Source of the DNA: Leishmania infantum JPCM5
Taxonomy: Eukaryota; Euglenozoa; Kinetoplastea; Trypanosomatida; Trypanosomatidae
Assembly: GCF_000002875.2 (NCBI RefSeq)
Contig: NC_009410.2
Span: 1 to 64,000, forward strand
Length of the DNA: 64,000 bases
Reading direction: 5' to 3'
Shown: in pieces, positions 50,271-60,333 of the stretch
Numbering within the stretch: the stretch's first letter is position 1
How the letters are laid out: the number at the start of each line of letters is the position of its first letter
Translations under genes and position numbers: made by a program
Notes under the pieces: generated by a model
Database searches by the model: none
The model's input: the letters and a program-made list of their open reading frames with translations, nothing else
Told to the model about the DNA's origin: nothing

Positions 50271-51491
50271 CTAGACCGTCACGCGGGCGGCCGCGTTCGC
50301 CCGAATGAACTCCTCCACCTCCTTGGAGGCCAAAAACTCTGGCACCACCTCCATGTCATCAATCTCAGGGCAGCTAAACCGCAGCACCGCCGCTACGCTG
50401 CCAAGCTGCGTCAGCTGCTCGCCGGTGACGTGCTTGCTGGAGAAGACGTTCACAGTGGACGATCCACTCTGACGCACGAAGTTCACGAGGGACAAGAAAA
50501 AGCGCCGCTCGGTCGGGTTTTCGGAGCGAAAGACGTTGTCGCTAATCATGAGGCCGCCAACAGCACCGGCCATCGCGGCGTAGTAGACGTACTGTGGGGT
50601 GTAAACGCACCTGTCTGGGTCCTTGTTCATTGTATCCTGGAACTTCTCCCACATGCGGATGTCGTCGACGCACTTGGTCGACTCCATGCGCTGCGCCACA
50701 CCAGGGTCGCTGAGAGCCTCCTTGAGCCCGCTGATCGTCGTCGACGCGACCCTTACGAGAAGGAACTTGGAGAGGTTGAGATACACTTCACGGAGAGGGC
50801 CGTGGTCTGCGCGCTGGGTGACTTCCTTGATGTACGCGTGGAACTCTTCCCGCACGTGGCCCGGGGAGCACAGCAGAACGAGCTTCGTCTTCTCGAAGTC
50901 AACATGTGTGGCGAGGGCATCAAGGGACTGCTTAAAGAAGCGCTCGATGCTCCTGTCACGCGCCTTGCCATCGCTCTTGTGCTTCTTCGAGATGGTGACC
51001 TCGACCTTGGCTTTGATGTGCATGAAGGAGCGCGTCACGAGAATGACTTGGGCCTCGCCGAAGCTCATCAGCACGGCAGCCGTGTCTGCTTTGCCGGACT
51101 CGTCGCACGCGTCCTTGAGGCGATCCTCGCAGATGGAGTCCCACTCTCGCTTAGTGATCCGCACCTCCTGAGGCGGACTCGCGTGAATGGTGAGGGTGTG
51201 ATGAGCACCCGTCTTCACAAAGTTGTTTTCTTTCTTGTTCACGCCTTGAATACGCAGCTCGTCCGGGGTAAAGGCGATGTGCTTCACCTCCACCTCAAGG
51301 TTGAGCATCTTCATCTCTGCGGCGAGGGTGCCAAGCGCGTTCTCGCGCGGGACCTTGCGGCGTGTCTTGGTAAGAACGAGATCGCCTACGAGAATAAAGT
51401 TGTACAGGTGCCACAAGTCCTCTGCGGTGCCGACCGAGACGCGCACCTCCATCGACCCATCCGGGTGAGCAGCCTTGCCCAAGAGACGCAT
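50271..51491 (-). CDS. PELO: Pelota/Dom34 ribosome rescue factor
   Basis: A 406-aa eRF1-like protein. Pelota with HBS1 splits stalled ribosomes in no-go and non-stop mRNA decay. Domain 1 (about 1-130) starts MRLLGKAAHPDGSMEVRVS, with DLWHLYNFILVGDLVLTKTR. Domain 2 (about 135-270) has VEVTISKKHKSDGKARD and FFKQSLDALATHVDFEKTK but no GGQ motif, as expected for Pelota. Domain 3 (about 275-385) holds YYAAMAGAVGGLMISDNVFR and VNVFSSKHVTGEQLTQLGSV. Length is slightly above the usual 385 aa. The open frame extends upstream without a further in-frame ATG, so the start is 51491, with the conserved MRLLGK-type beginning. Confidence 0.96.
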   Translation of the reverse strand: MRLLGKAAHPDGSMEVRVSVGTAEDLWHLYNFILVGDLVLTKTRRKVPRENALGTLAAEMKMLNLEVEVKHIAFTPDELRIQGVNKKENNFVKTGAHHTLTIHASPPQEVRITKREWDSICEDRLKDACDESGKADTAAVLMSFGEAQVILVTRSFMHIKAKVEVTISKKHKSDGKARDRSIERFFKQSLDALATHVDFEKTKLVLLCSPGHVREEFHAYIKEVTQRADHGPLREVYLNLSKFLLVRVASTTISGLKEALSDPGVAQRMESTKCVDDIRMWEKFQDTMNKDPDRCVYTPQYVYYAAMAGAVGGLMISDNVFRSENPTERRFFLSLVNFVRQSGSSTVNVFSSKHVTGEQLTQLGSVAAVLRFSCPEIDDMEVVPEFLASKEVEEFIRANAAARVTV

Positions 51492-52576
51492 TGGCGTGCG
51501 TTGCAGCTGGCGGTATGCGTGGTTTTTGATTTGTGCGGGCTCACACGCTTCGAGATCGCTGACGGTCAGCAAGGAGAAACCGTCGCTGGCAAGGTGGTCA
51601 CATGGAGCGGAGACGTATGGAGATGATGAATGCCGGCGCGACACAGTGCGAGGCGGCCTATCAGCGCGTATGTGCAGCGCACGTGGGGCCAAGGGAGGGC
51701 GAGCGAGGGACTGGCAGGGCAAAGTTAGCCGACTCAGCGTTTCCTCCTCCTCTGCAGTCGCATAAGCACGCACGGCCCACAGAGGAGGCGAGTAAGGAGA
51801 CCAGAACGTGATCAGACACAGGCACGCGACACACGAAGAAACGGGGAAGGGTGTAGTCGGCCGAGAGGGAAGTGAAACCGCATCTTAGCGCAAGAGCCCC
51901 CACCAAGCAATCATGAGCACTTTGCCGACGTGCTGGGCACGACGCAGCGACTTCGGCTGGCCAACGGCCCTGTAGCAGGGAGGACGGGGGAGGGTAGCCA
52001 TCCTGCCTCTTTCTCTCGCGCTGAGACGCAGAGCAAGGGAGGAGCGGAGCCCAGAAGGTGTCCGCGCGCGGGTTCCAGAGATGGCGTGCGCCTCCCTATC
52101 GAGCACCGCCGGCGTCGACACGGCAGCGACTACCGCTGCCGTGCACGTCCCTGTGGTGGAGAGAGAGGCCATGAGTGTCCGTGGATTCGTACGCGTTGCC
52201 CGGCACGCTTAAGAGTGAGTTCCGTGATGACAGAGATGCACTAGTTCACGGTGTGGTGATGCAGGTGTTTGGCTGTGCCGACTCTTCCCACATTCGCTCC
52301 CCTCCCCCCCCCGTTTGTGTACGTTACTCGATCTCGCGATCGGAGGGCGTAGGAATAGTGAGAGAGGGGCGGCCATGATGCAATGTTGGCTGGGTACGCA
52401 AGAGCACCGAGCTCCCTATTTGTGCACCGGCACACATCATGCGTAAAAGCAACAGTGCTGAAATGATTCGAGGCGAGGCTACGCGCGGTGCGTGTGACCG
52501 CCTTCGACACGCTCAGCTGCTCCGTCTACGACCTTCCCGATCTCTCTTCAGTTACCAGGTTGGCAGCGATTCAGGC
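51492..52576. other. Spacer between SIR2RP1 and Pelota
   Basis: Short open frames on both strands without family resemblance. It should contain the Pelota leader and the SIR2RP1 3' UTR. No repeat noted. Confidence 0.5.
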
Positions 52577-53698
52577 TCACGTCTCATTCGGCGCCCTCTG
52601 TGCAGTAGCTGGTGCTGCATCGGATAAGCGCATGCGCTTTGCCAGCGCCTCGCTCAGACCCAGGTACTCCGCCAGCGTCACCACGTTCTCCTGGCAGTCG
52701 CCGCGGAAGAGAACATCCCGGCAGACATCGGGGTGGGCGTGGTAGTCACCGTACTGCCCGTAGCCGTCGCTCGAGCTGGACGTCGACGCCTCTTCGACCT
52801 CCTCGTTTGGCGACGAGGGGCTGTCCTCTGTTCCCCCCTCCTCGCGCCGTGGCGACGCGGACGGGGAACGACTCTGCGAAGAGGACGAGCGTCCCTCCTT
52901 GGCAACCGCATCCTCGTGGACGGTGTTGAGCGGGTCATCAGGAAAGCGGAAGAGGAGGCCGCCAACTCGCTCACGGTTCATGACAACGCGCGGGACTGAC
53001 TTGGGCACGACGCACGGCAGCAACGCGAACGGGTGCACCTGCATCGATGTCCCGATGATGATGACCAGCTCCGCGATCGGGGCGTCGTGGTGCAGCGCGT
53101 CGAAGAACGCGTCCGGCAAATTTTCACCAAAGAAAACGACGTTGGGCTTCACAATGCCGCCGCATGTAGAGCAGCGGGAGACCGTACCGCTCATCGCCTC
53201 CAGGTAGTTCTGCTCAATGCTGAATGGTGTGTGGCATTCAATGCAGGCGGCAGCAGCGAAAGAGCCATGCGCCTCGACGAGGAGCTCCGGCGACACGCCC
53301 GCTGCCTTCTCCAGGCCGTCAATGTTCTGCGTGCAGCAGCGCAGGAGACGGCCCTCGTCTTGCAACAGTCGGATGAAGTGATGTACCGCGGTGGGCTGAA
53401 AGTGCCCAGGCCACAAGTTCAGCTCCCGTGCGATAGAGTAGAATATCTCTGGCTTCTCGCGCAGAAGGGTCAGTGAAAAGGCATCGGTCGGGTCTTCGAG
53501 GTTGTACTTGCCGAGGTTGGCGTAGATCCCGGTGTCAGGTGAGCGAAAGTCTGGGATGCCGGCAGCTACACTGGCGCCTGCTCCGACGAGCACGAGAATG
53601 CGCCGCACATTCTTCTCCCTGATGTAGTGCGCAAGCCCTTCCAAGGTCGGCTCTCCGAGGACATGCTCCTGATGTGGCGCTCTCGGAGACGCTGTCAT
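52577..53698 (-). CDS. SIR2RP1: NAD-dependent deacetylase SIR2RP1
   Basis: A 373-aa class I sirtuin. Motifs: VGAGASVAAGIPDFRSP (38-54), TQNIDGLE with Asn125 and Asp127, catalytic His144, zinc cysteines C152/C155 and C176/C179, and GTSMQVHPFA for NAD binding. A Ser/Glu-rich insert (about 270-315, for example SQSRSPSASPRREE) interrupts the C-terminal part of the fold and is characteristic of the Leishmania protein. The length agrees with the L. infantum SIR2RP1 as I remember it. That protein is described as largely cytoplasmic and linked to parasite survival. The ATG at 53698 follows an AG directly; the codon upstream in the open frame is not ATG. Confidence 0.97.
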   Translation of the reverse strand: MTASPRAPHQEHVLGEPTLEGLAHYIREKNVRRILVLVGAGASVAAGIPDFRSPDTGIYANLGKYNLEDPTDAFSLTLLREKPEIFYSIARELNLWPGHFQPTAVHHFIRLLQDEGRLLRCCTQNIDGLEKAAGVSPELLVEAHGSFAAAACIECHTPFSIEQNYLEAMSGTVSRCSTCGGIVKPNVVFFGENLPDAFFDALHHDAPIAELVIIIGTSMQVHPFALLPCVVPKSVPRVVMNRERVGGLLFRFPDDPLNTVHEDAVAKEGRSSSSQSRSPSASPRREEGGTEDSPSSPNEEVEEASTSSSSDGYGQYGDYHAHPDVCRDVLFRGDCQENVVTLAEYLGLSEALAKRMRLSDAAPATAQRAPNET

Positions 53699-54302
53699 CT
53701 CCAAATTAGCGTGAAGTTAGTCTTAAAAGGAGCCGCCGGTGAGCAAATTGCGATTAGCAGCGCGTGGCAAGAAAGACGAGAGCGAAGAGGACGCGTCACC
53801 TCCAAACGCCGAGCACGATGCGTGACTCCGCAACCGCAGAGGAAGCTGCGTGGTTTAGAAATGGCACGTTGAACGCAGAGAGAGAGAGGGTGTGCCGGAA
53901 AGGAGGTGTGCTGGAGGAGACGAAAAGGCATGCCCGCGCCTGGAAAATGACAAGGTCGAGGGTCGCCGAAACGAAAAGGCGGATGCGAGGAGAAGCGACA
54001 ACGCTGTCTCCCAGTCAAACACTCGGCAGCACATCCGCTCACAGAAAATGCAGATGGATCACTGAGCTGGTGTTGTATTAATCCCGGAAGGAGGATATAT
54101 ATATATATATGCATGTCATATGGGATACAGAGGCGTTGTTTAAAGGGGAGACCCGCTGCGGATGAGCGAGCGGCAGCGGCTTGGCCGAGGCAGAGACACA
54201 AGAGTGAGGCGGAGACGGCCGCAGTGGTGGCACAGCCGCGTCTTTCGCGCATCACCGCGTGTACCTACAATGCCTGGGAATCGGCAACGCGACGTGTCAC
54301 CG
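53699..54302. other. Spacer between the LDAH-like gene and SIR2RP1
   Basis: Contains the SIR2RP1 leader (sense CTCCTTTTAAG a short way above the ATG) and a TA run at 54095-54110. The rest is probably 3' UTR. No gene. Confidence 0.5.
54095..54110. repeat. (AT)8 microsatellite
   Basis: A perfect AT run in the 3' flank of the LDAH-like gene, 200 bp beyond the stop codon. Confidence 0.9.
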
Positions 54303-55247
54303 TTAACAGTGCTTCAGAATGGCGTTGCGCGCAACCGTCTCGCTGTGGTTGAGGCACCATGCATGAGGCACTCCTGCATCTTCCTCGATCACGCAGGCGC
54401 CGAGCCGCGGGCAAACACCTCCGATTTCCTCAGCGAACGACAGTGGCGCCCAGCCGTCTTTCTTGACGTAGTAGAGGATGAGGCGCTCCTGCACACAGCG
54501 CAGGAGGGCTGCGTCGGGTTGCAGGAGCATGCGAAATTCTGTCATCGCCATATACAGCGAGTTCGTCAGGCACCAGCGGTGTAAGTGGTGTGCAAGGGTT
54601 TCAGCAAGGGCGAGAGAGAGCGATGGCTCCGACGTCGTAATGAGGAGAAGCCGCAGTTTGTACGGCAGCAGCTCCAGCAGCACGGCAAGCATGGCAAGAC
54701 ACCACTGTGCGAGCGTGCTGCTAAGATAGAAGAGACGGCGCCCGTTGGGCGAGTCACGCATGTGTGACATGACGGGGCACAGCCCGAAGCACTTCTTTAT
54801 GGTGGAGTACCGCGCCACCATTTGCAGCGCCACGAAGCCGCCGACGCTGTGCCCGGCAGCGTAGATGTTTCCATTGTACTTGCGCTCTGCGTTCTTGTTC
54901 ATGAGGGTGGCCACAAAGCTTTCGGCGATGTCCACCTGATCCGCCAGCGAGAAGACGCGGCCTTCATTGAGCTCGGTGAGGCTGTGGCCCGCGTAGCCCA
55001 TCACGAGCACGTCGAACTTGTTCGTCTCGAGGAACGCGCACAACGGCTCGTAAAACTGCACCAATCCTGGGTTGCCGGGGAAGAAGACGAGCAGCTTGCG
55101 ATGGGAGCTCGGCAGCCGCCGGCCATCGTTTGAGCTCTCCTCCGTCGAGAGATACTGCAGCAGGTTGGAGGAGCTCTGCAGCACGTCCACCACGGCACCG
55201 CCGGCCACCGGCGCCCTCCACGCCACAATCGTGTTGGGTGAGGACAT
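54303..55247 (-). CDS. Lipid droplet-associated hydrolase-like protein
   Basis: A 314-aa alpha/beta hydrolase of the LDAH (C2orf43/UPF0554) family. The family opening LLVFFPGNPGLVQFYEPLC (about 52-70) includes the PGNPG oxyanion-loop motif. The nucleophile elbow is AAGHSVGGFVAL with Ser134. A C-terminal VPHAWCLNHSE supplies the expected catalytic histidine. A hydrophobic helix (WCLAMLAVLLELLPYKL) in the middle resembles the segment that anchors LDAH to lipid droplets. Human LDAH is 325 aa. The substrate is uncertain (sterol ester or neutral lipid hydrolysis is proposed for relatives). The ATG at 55247 gives MSSPNTIVAW; the upstream frame has no other ATG. Confidence 0.85.
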   Translation of the reverse strand: MSSPNTIVAWRAPVAGGAVVDVLQSSSNLLQYLSTEESSNDGRRLPSSHRKLLVFFPGNPGLVQFYEPLCAFLETNKFDVLVMGYAGHSLTELNEGRVFSLADQVDIAESFVATLMNKNAERKYNGNIYAAGHSVGGFVALQMVARYSTIKKCFGLCPVMSHMRDSPNGRRLFYLSSTLAQWCLAMLAVLLELLPYKLRLLLITTSEPSLSLALAETLAHHLHRWCLTNSLYMAMTEFRMLLQPDAALLRCVQERLILYYVKKDGWAPLSFAEEIGGVCPRLGACVIEEDAGVPHAWCLNHSETVARNAILKHC

Positions 55248-56762
55248 TGCCGGCCAAGAACAGCAGGTGAAAGAGACAAGAACCACTCAAAATAGGGCGA
55301 GCGCGCGCGCAGGGGAGAAGCACGGGAGGTGACGAGGGGCACAGACGAGACGCTCGAGCGGTGCGCAACCGCGGGGTGTGACGACCGCGAAGGAGAGCGG
55401 CCGCAAGCCACCACAACGGGCAAGCGAACGAGGCGAAAAGAGAAGAGAGAGGGCGTGAGCACGCCAATACGGGCGCCGCACGCACGCCTTATCTGTCTGT
55501 CTCTGAGTCCCTCTTATCTGAGTTTGGTGCGAGGCGGCAGAGAGTGGTCTGGATGCGATACCCATCTATCGCGAGCTGGAGAGAAGACGAAAAGTGAAGA
55601 AGAAGAAACATGTCAGATGAAAGGCGGAGATGGACAGTTTCTGAGGCGGTGGGGGAAGCCGGGGGGAGGGCCCGTTAAGCGCCGAAGCCAACGATGCAGA
55701 AGCGAGCGGTGGGGAGGAGTGACCGAGAAAGTGCGGCGGTCTCTTTGACAGCACTAAAATACATGTCTCTCCAGCGCACCAACCACACGCACCAGTGGAA
55801 ACCAGTAAAACAAACAAAAGAAAAAACGAAATGGTCTCAGCGGTGGCGCAGCCTTTCACAGGATTGCAACGCCTGCATGCGAGGCGCGGCGGAGGGCAGA
55901 GGAGGCGAAGCAGACGTAGACGGGTGACGTGGCCACCAATGCGCGTGTGGCAGTGGGTAGAGGTGCGTGTCAATCACTCAAGGGAGAGGCTGCCTCGAGT
56001 TGCGATTCCTTTCCTGCGACTGGAAGTGGCAGTGTCTCGCCAACAACGTCGTACGCACGCATGCACACGCCGACACATGGAGAGAAGACGAGAGGCGCCG
56101 GCGCGCAGCACTGCAAGCACAAGAGGAAACAAGAAGTAACAGAAGAGGAGCGCGACACGTGCGTGCAGGAAGACAGAGAGAAAGGATGAGGTCGACGAGG
56201 GGCACATGTGACAACTTGTCTCTCACACTCATACGCCACTAGGTGGGCAGCGTGGCGCGACTGCGTCATGGTTGGCACGCACGCAGGCGGGAGCACAGAG
56301 GGCAATGATGCTAATTCAAGAGAGAGGTACGAATCACCAACACCGGTGCCCCTTCCACACATGATACCGGCCTACTCTCTTCTTGAACGCTGAGGCATCA
56401 ACTGAGAAAGCAGAGAAAAGAAACGCCAAGCGCGGCATCACCTCGCCCGCCCGCACCAAGTCTCACCCCCGCCCCCCGCTCCACCCCTCTTCTCTTTCAT
56501 TGAGCCCTCCGCGGGCGGTGCGCACACCTGTGCCTTCGTGGTGGTGCGCCATCATCCGAGAATACTAAAAAGAAGACACATACAAAAAGAAGAATGCACT
56601 TTACAGCGTGTTCCGCGGCTGCACGCCAGCACGCAGAAGCGGAGGGGGAGGGCGCGGCAGAGAGTTAGAGAAAGGATGTCGACAGGGCGTAAGGCGTCGA
56701 CCCAACTCTTTGGGCAGGCGCTGCTGAAGCCGCCGCCCTCCTTCCCTCCCCCGCTCGCGCCT
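55248..56762. other. Spacer upstream of the LDAH-like gene
   Basis: 1.5 kb of pyrimidine-rich sense sequence with CT-rich tracts, for example around 55270-55280 and 55590-55610. Only low-complexity open frames. No gene. Confidence 0.5.
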
Positions 56763-57899
56763 TCACGATTGCGAAGCAGGCTCACTGGTGCGGCCAAGGC
56801 GCCGCAGCGTTGCGTGCTTGAGCTCCACAAGCTCCTCGTACGTCAGCTGGGACAGCACGGAATGCCGAGTCGACGGCGATCTCTCCCGTTTTACCGCATC
56901 GGAAAGTGGCGCAGGCGTAACAGGCACCGCCGGGAAGGACAGTGCCGCTGAGCAGGTCGGGGCTGCACTCCCTCCAGCCAGCTGCACACCCGTCGAAGGC
57001 TTTTGCCAGTGAAAAGCGCGAAGGAGCGGTGCATACACCGCTGTGAGGTACGACTCCAGCGTGCATTCACGCTCGAGCCCTTCGGGGTCGCGCACCATCA
57101 GCGTGGCGCTCTGCGGAGACGCAAAGGTGATCCATACCGGGCGATCGATCACGAAGAGGCCGTCTGACCCAAGGCGAACAACGCTCACATGACGAGGAAA
57201 CCCGCACTCGACGAGCAGTTCTGCAATGGCCACGTCCTCGGACCGCTGAATGCCGTCAGGCGGGGTGAGACTGTACTTCGCTGCTGTTGGGGAGAGCAGC
57301 AATCTATATTGGCGCTGCACCTCCGCGAGCTCCGCGTAGGCATCGGAGGCGGAGGTAGATGTCCCCTGTGAAGGTGAGGGAAGCCTTGCATCGTTGTTCG
57401 ACCCAAGAGCATGCGTCTCGCGGAGCTGATAGCATGCCAGAATTGACAGCAGCTGTGCACCCTCGTGTCGGAGTCTCGCGCATTCCTTGCGTAACGCAGC
57501 TACCTCTGTCGCTTGTCCAGAAGCGGTTGTTTCATTAGAGGCGTGCACAGGCGATGGTACCGGCGACGTGGTGTGCGTGAGCGCGTCGTTGGAGGCAGGT
57601 GGCGGCGGTGGTGAGCGGAAGCCGAGCAGACGCAGAGACGCCCGCTCCTCCTGCGTGAAACTAAGGTCGCGATGCTGCTTCACCTCGACAAACCGTCTAT
57701 GGAGTCGCGCTGTATCCGCCCATAGGCGGCGCATGTGCTTAGCAGCGCTGGAAGCTGCCGCGACGACATGAACGTCAGCGCACGGCGTTGGCGCTTCACA
57801 CAGAAGCCGCGTCTGGCACCACTGCCTCTCGTACGCCTCCTCCAGCGCCCGAAACGACGCCTCTGTGAGAGGAAGCTTGTCTACGCCCTCGGTCTCCAT
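56763..57899 (-). CDS. Hypothetical protein, 378 aa
   Basis: I do not recognise a family. Helical N-terminal part (TEASFRALEEAYERQWCQTR, KHMRRLWADTARLHRRFVEV) followed by a Pro/Ser/Thr linker. A short coiled-coil-like helix follows (ATEVAALRKECARLRHEGAQ), then a second helix (AYAELAEVQRQYRLLLSP). A folded-looking segment at about 210-300 has alternating hydrophobics (SVVRLGSDGLFVIDRPVWIT, ATLMVRDPEGLEREC). The C-terminus is Ala/Pro-rich, then QLTYEELVELKHATLRRLG. The composition suggests a cytoskeletal or adaptor protein, which is a guess. The ATG at 57899 begins METEGVDKLPL. Confidence 0.65.
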   Translation of the reverse strand: METEGVDKLPLTEASFRALEEAYERQWCQTRLLCEAPTPCADVHVVAAASSAAKHMRRLWADTARLHRRFVEVKQHRDLSFTQEERASLRLLGFRSPPPPPASNDALTHTTSPVPSPVHASNETTASGQATEVAALRKECARLRHEGAQLLSILACYQLRETHALGSNNDARLPSPSQGTSTSASDAYAELAEVQRQYRLLLSPTAAKYSLTPPDGIQRSEDVAIAELLVECGFPRHVSVVRLGSDGLFVIDRPVWITFASPQSATLMVRDPEGLERECTLESYLTAVYAPLLRAFHWQKPSTGVQLAGGSAAPTCSAALSFPAVPVTPAPLSDAVKRERSPSTRHSVLSQLTYEELVELKHATLRRLGRTSEPASQS

Positions 57900-58989
57900 C
57901 CGCACTGGTGCTGCAGAGTGCTTCCTCCAAGTGTGGGGATGTGCATAGGGACATTTCTATGGGTGCATGGACCTAATGGGTCGGGTGTGCGGCACGTAAC
58001 GGTGTGCCGTCTCGCTGAAGTCCGGTCTTGGCAGAAAGGGGCGGTGGCGTGGCGCACGCGAGAGCACGGGTGGGCCCGCAAAAACACGCCCGCACAAGGA
58101 CGAGCAGGGCCTCTCGTTCCTTTGTGTATGTGTATGCGTGTGCGCGTTCAATTAGCTGTAGACGGGCAGCTAAGTGCGGAGAGGCGTTGTCGTGCCGACG
58201 TATCGGGGTTTAGTGCCCCCGTGGTTGCGTGCCTGTGAGGTGTTGCACCAGCAACCCAACGCGTGCGCGCGGCGCATTGCAAATGGTGATGCGGTAAAGA
58301 GCAAGATTGAGTTGAGACGTCGTCTGAGTTAGCTGCTGGTGTTGCACGTAGTGCCAAGACACATCCGCAATAAAGACGCGGTCGGTGTGCATGCCGCGAT
58401 TGGCACTGGCGTCCACAGTTACAGCCGCAAACGCCTGTGTGGACGAGGAGGGAGGAAAGCGAAGGCCCGAAAAAGGAGATGCGCACGTCCGGTTCTGCCC
58501 GCATCGTTCCTACTGCACTGGCGCGCACGCACAAGTATCCTTCCAGCACTCTCGATCGCCCCCTCCCTCTCCTCTTCCACGCCCGCGTCGGACACTTCGC
58601 CGCCGACTTGCCTGTGTCTCGGCGTTTGCCTTTGTCGTTGGCCGCGGCTTCCCTGTTCGCTCCTTTTCAGCCCTGTTGCTGTCGAGCACCACGCGCATGT
58701 CTCGCGGTGGCCTGCCTGAATATTACCAACGACAATGTAGCAGCACCAACAAACCGATCGAGAGAGAAGAATGAGCGAGGGGCGTGTATCCACATGCATT
58801 GCTGAAGCTTTTCGCTCTCTTCCCCTCCCGCGCATCGACCTTTCCAGCGCCGCCACACGGCCTCTCCACCACTACCGAATGGCACCAACGTACACCCCAC
58901 CCACGCAGGAAGGGCACCACGCCTGAGACTCTATACACACATGCACGCCCACACACATACGCATATGTTTATCTGCGGGGCCCCGCGTC
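57900..58989. other. Spacer between EIF4E6 and the 378-aa gene
   Basis: No gene. It probably holds the EIF4E6 3' UTR and the leader of the 378-aa gene. Open frames on both strands up to about 145 aa overlap one another and have no recognisable content. Confidence 0.45.
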
Positions 58990-59538
58990 CTACTTGAACG
59001 GGCGAGCGCTCACCGTAATGCCGGGGATGGTGGAGAGGGTAGACACGAGGTACTTCTCCATCGCCGCGTTGTACGGACTTTGGTGCGCCCACACCTCAAT
59101 GCGCACGGACTCCTTGTACATGGCACTGCCCTTGTGGCCGATGCGCACAATGTCGCACAGGCACTCCCCTTTGCAGGCGTCGCGACTGATCGCCTCCCCA
59201 AGCACGACCGCGACAACGTACGTCAGTGCCTCGCGGCATTGCGTCTTGGTCTTGCAGAAGATGGAGAAGCGCATGCCACCCGGGAAGCTCTCAAACTGCG
59301 GCTCAATTTTGTTACGCGAGAAGACGAGGTTGTCATCGTTCGGCAGCAGTGTGATGGGTGGCAGCGTGTTAATGGTGCTGTACACTTCCTCAATGGTGGA
59401 GACGTAGCCGAGCTCCTTGGTCTCATGCTCGTACTCGTTGCCCTTCGAGGCCGGGATGTAGAAGACAAACCATTTGTCCTTGAGCGGGTGCAGCGGGGCT
59501 GAGGAGGTGTTCTCCTTGGTGGGATTGCGGTCTGCCAT
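58990..59538 (-). CDS. EIF4E6: Cap-binding translation factor EIF4E6
   Basis: A 182-aa eIF4E-fold protein, the short type. Conserved features: PLKDKWFVFYIP (18-29) opening the fold, TIEEVYSTINTLPP (48-61), FSRNKIEPQFESFPGGMRFSIF (73-94), the helix REALTYVVAVVLGEAI, and SVRIEVWAHQ with Trp150. Relative to mammalian eIF4E, the dorsal Trp73 is Tyr53 and the cap-stacking Trp102 is Phe82. Glu83 (mammalian Glu103) and Trp150 (Trp166) remain. I assign EIF4E6 because it is the short Leishmania paralog that I recall on this chromosome near SIR2RP1. A Cys cluster (DACKGECLCDIV) is present in a loop. The start is ATG 59538 (MADRNPTKEN). Confidence 0.85.
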   Translation of the reverse strand: MADRNPTKENTSSAPLHPLKDKWFVFYIPASKGNEYEHETKELGYVSTIEEVYSTINTLPPITLLPNDDNLVFSRNKIEPQFESFPGGMRFSIFCKTKTQCREALTYVVAVVLGEAISRDACKGECLCDIVRIGHKGSAMYKESVRIEVWAHQSPYNAAMEKYLVSTLSTIPGITVSARPFK

Positions 59539-60333
59539 GCTGGCCCAAAGATGTGTTCGCTTTTCAGGTTGTGTGTTCGTGTAATGCGGTCCGCTGCACC
59601 ACGCCAAAGCATAACCGACCACGGCTGCGCAGGCGGCTCAGAGGCTGAAGGAAGTCGGCGGAACGGCGGCGGTGATGTGATCGATCGGTGCCGCGCGTGT
59701 GCGTGTGTTTGGCGATACCCAGGCAGGGAGAGAGATGCTGTCAGGGGGGGAGAAGGGGGGGGGGGCAGGAACGCGAACAACTCAAGAAACGGAATGAGCG
59801 CAGCAGACAAGCGCGCGCGCACAAGCACACGTACTCGTTAAGCCCTCGGCGTTGAGGTGGCCACGAGAGGAGTACGCGCGAAGAGAAAGGGCGGGAAAGA
59901 GCTGCAGAGGCCGCAGAACGACAGACGGGAAGAGGAGAGTAGAAACGGCAGGCAACAAGAGGGAGGGGTGGCCGTCGGGGCCGTCCTGATGTCGGGCGCA
60001 TTCAGTAATCACACGAACATGCATCAGGCAGATATGTCGGTTGTTGCCGTGCTGCGTTGAAGCGGCACGTGCAGGGTGTAGTGACTCGGAGAGACACACG
60101 CACACATGCGTGTGCGCTGAGGCGGGCGCGCCTACAGAGAGAGAAAGCTGGGAAGAAAAGGGGCAGAGGCAGGGGGACGGGGGTAGGCGGGCCAAATGCA
60201 CGGAGAGGGTGTGCATAGTTCACACACGTCACCCACCGCCATCGCTGCACCCCCCCCTCCCCTCTCACCCGCAAACACGGTAAGCGGGGTATGACTTCGT
60301 TGGGTTGCTGTTGTTTCTTATACGTCACTTGGC
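59539..60333. other. Spacer upstream of EIF4E6
   Basis: Contains the EIF4E6 leader, and C-rich sense tracts at 59743-59766 (G runs on the plus strand). It should also hold the 3' UTR of the 1127-aa gene. No gene. Confidence 0.5.

Noticed and set aside
50430..51626. 398-aa plus-strand open frame
   Set aside because: Antisense shadow of Pelota; it has the long Val/His/Leu pattern of reverse-frame GC-rich coding sequence.
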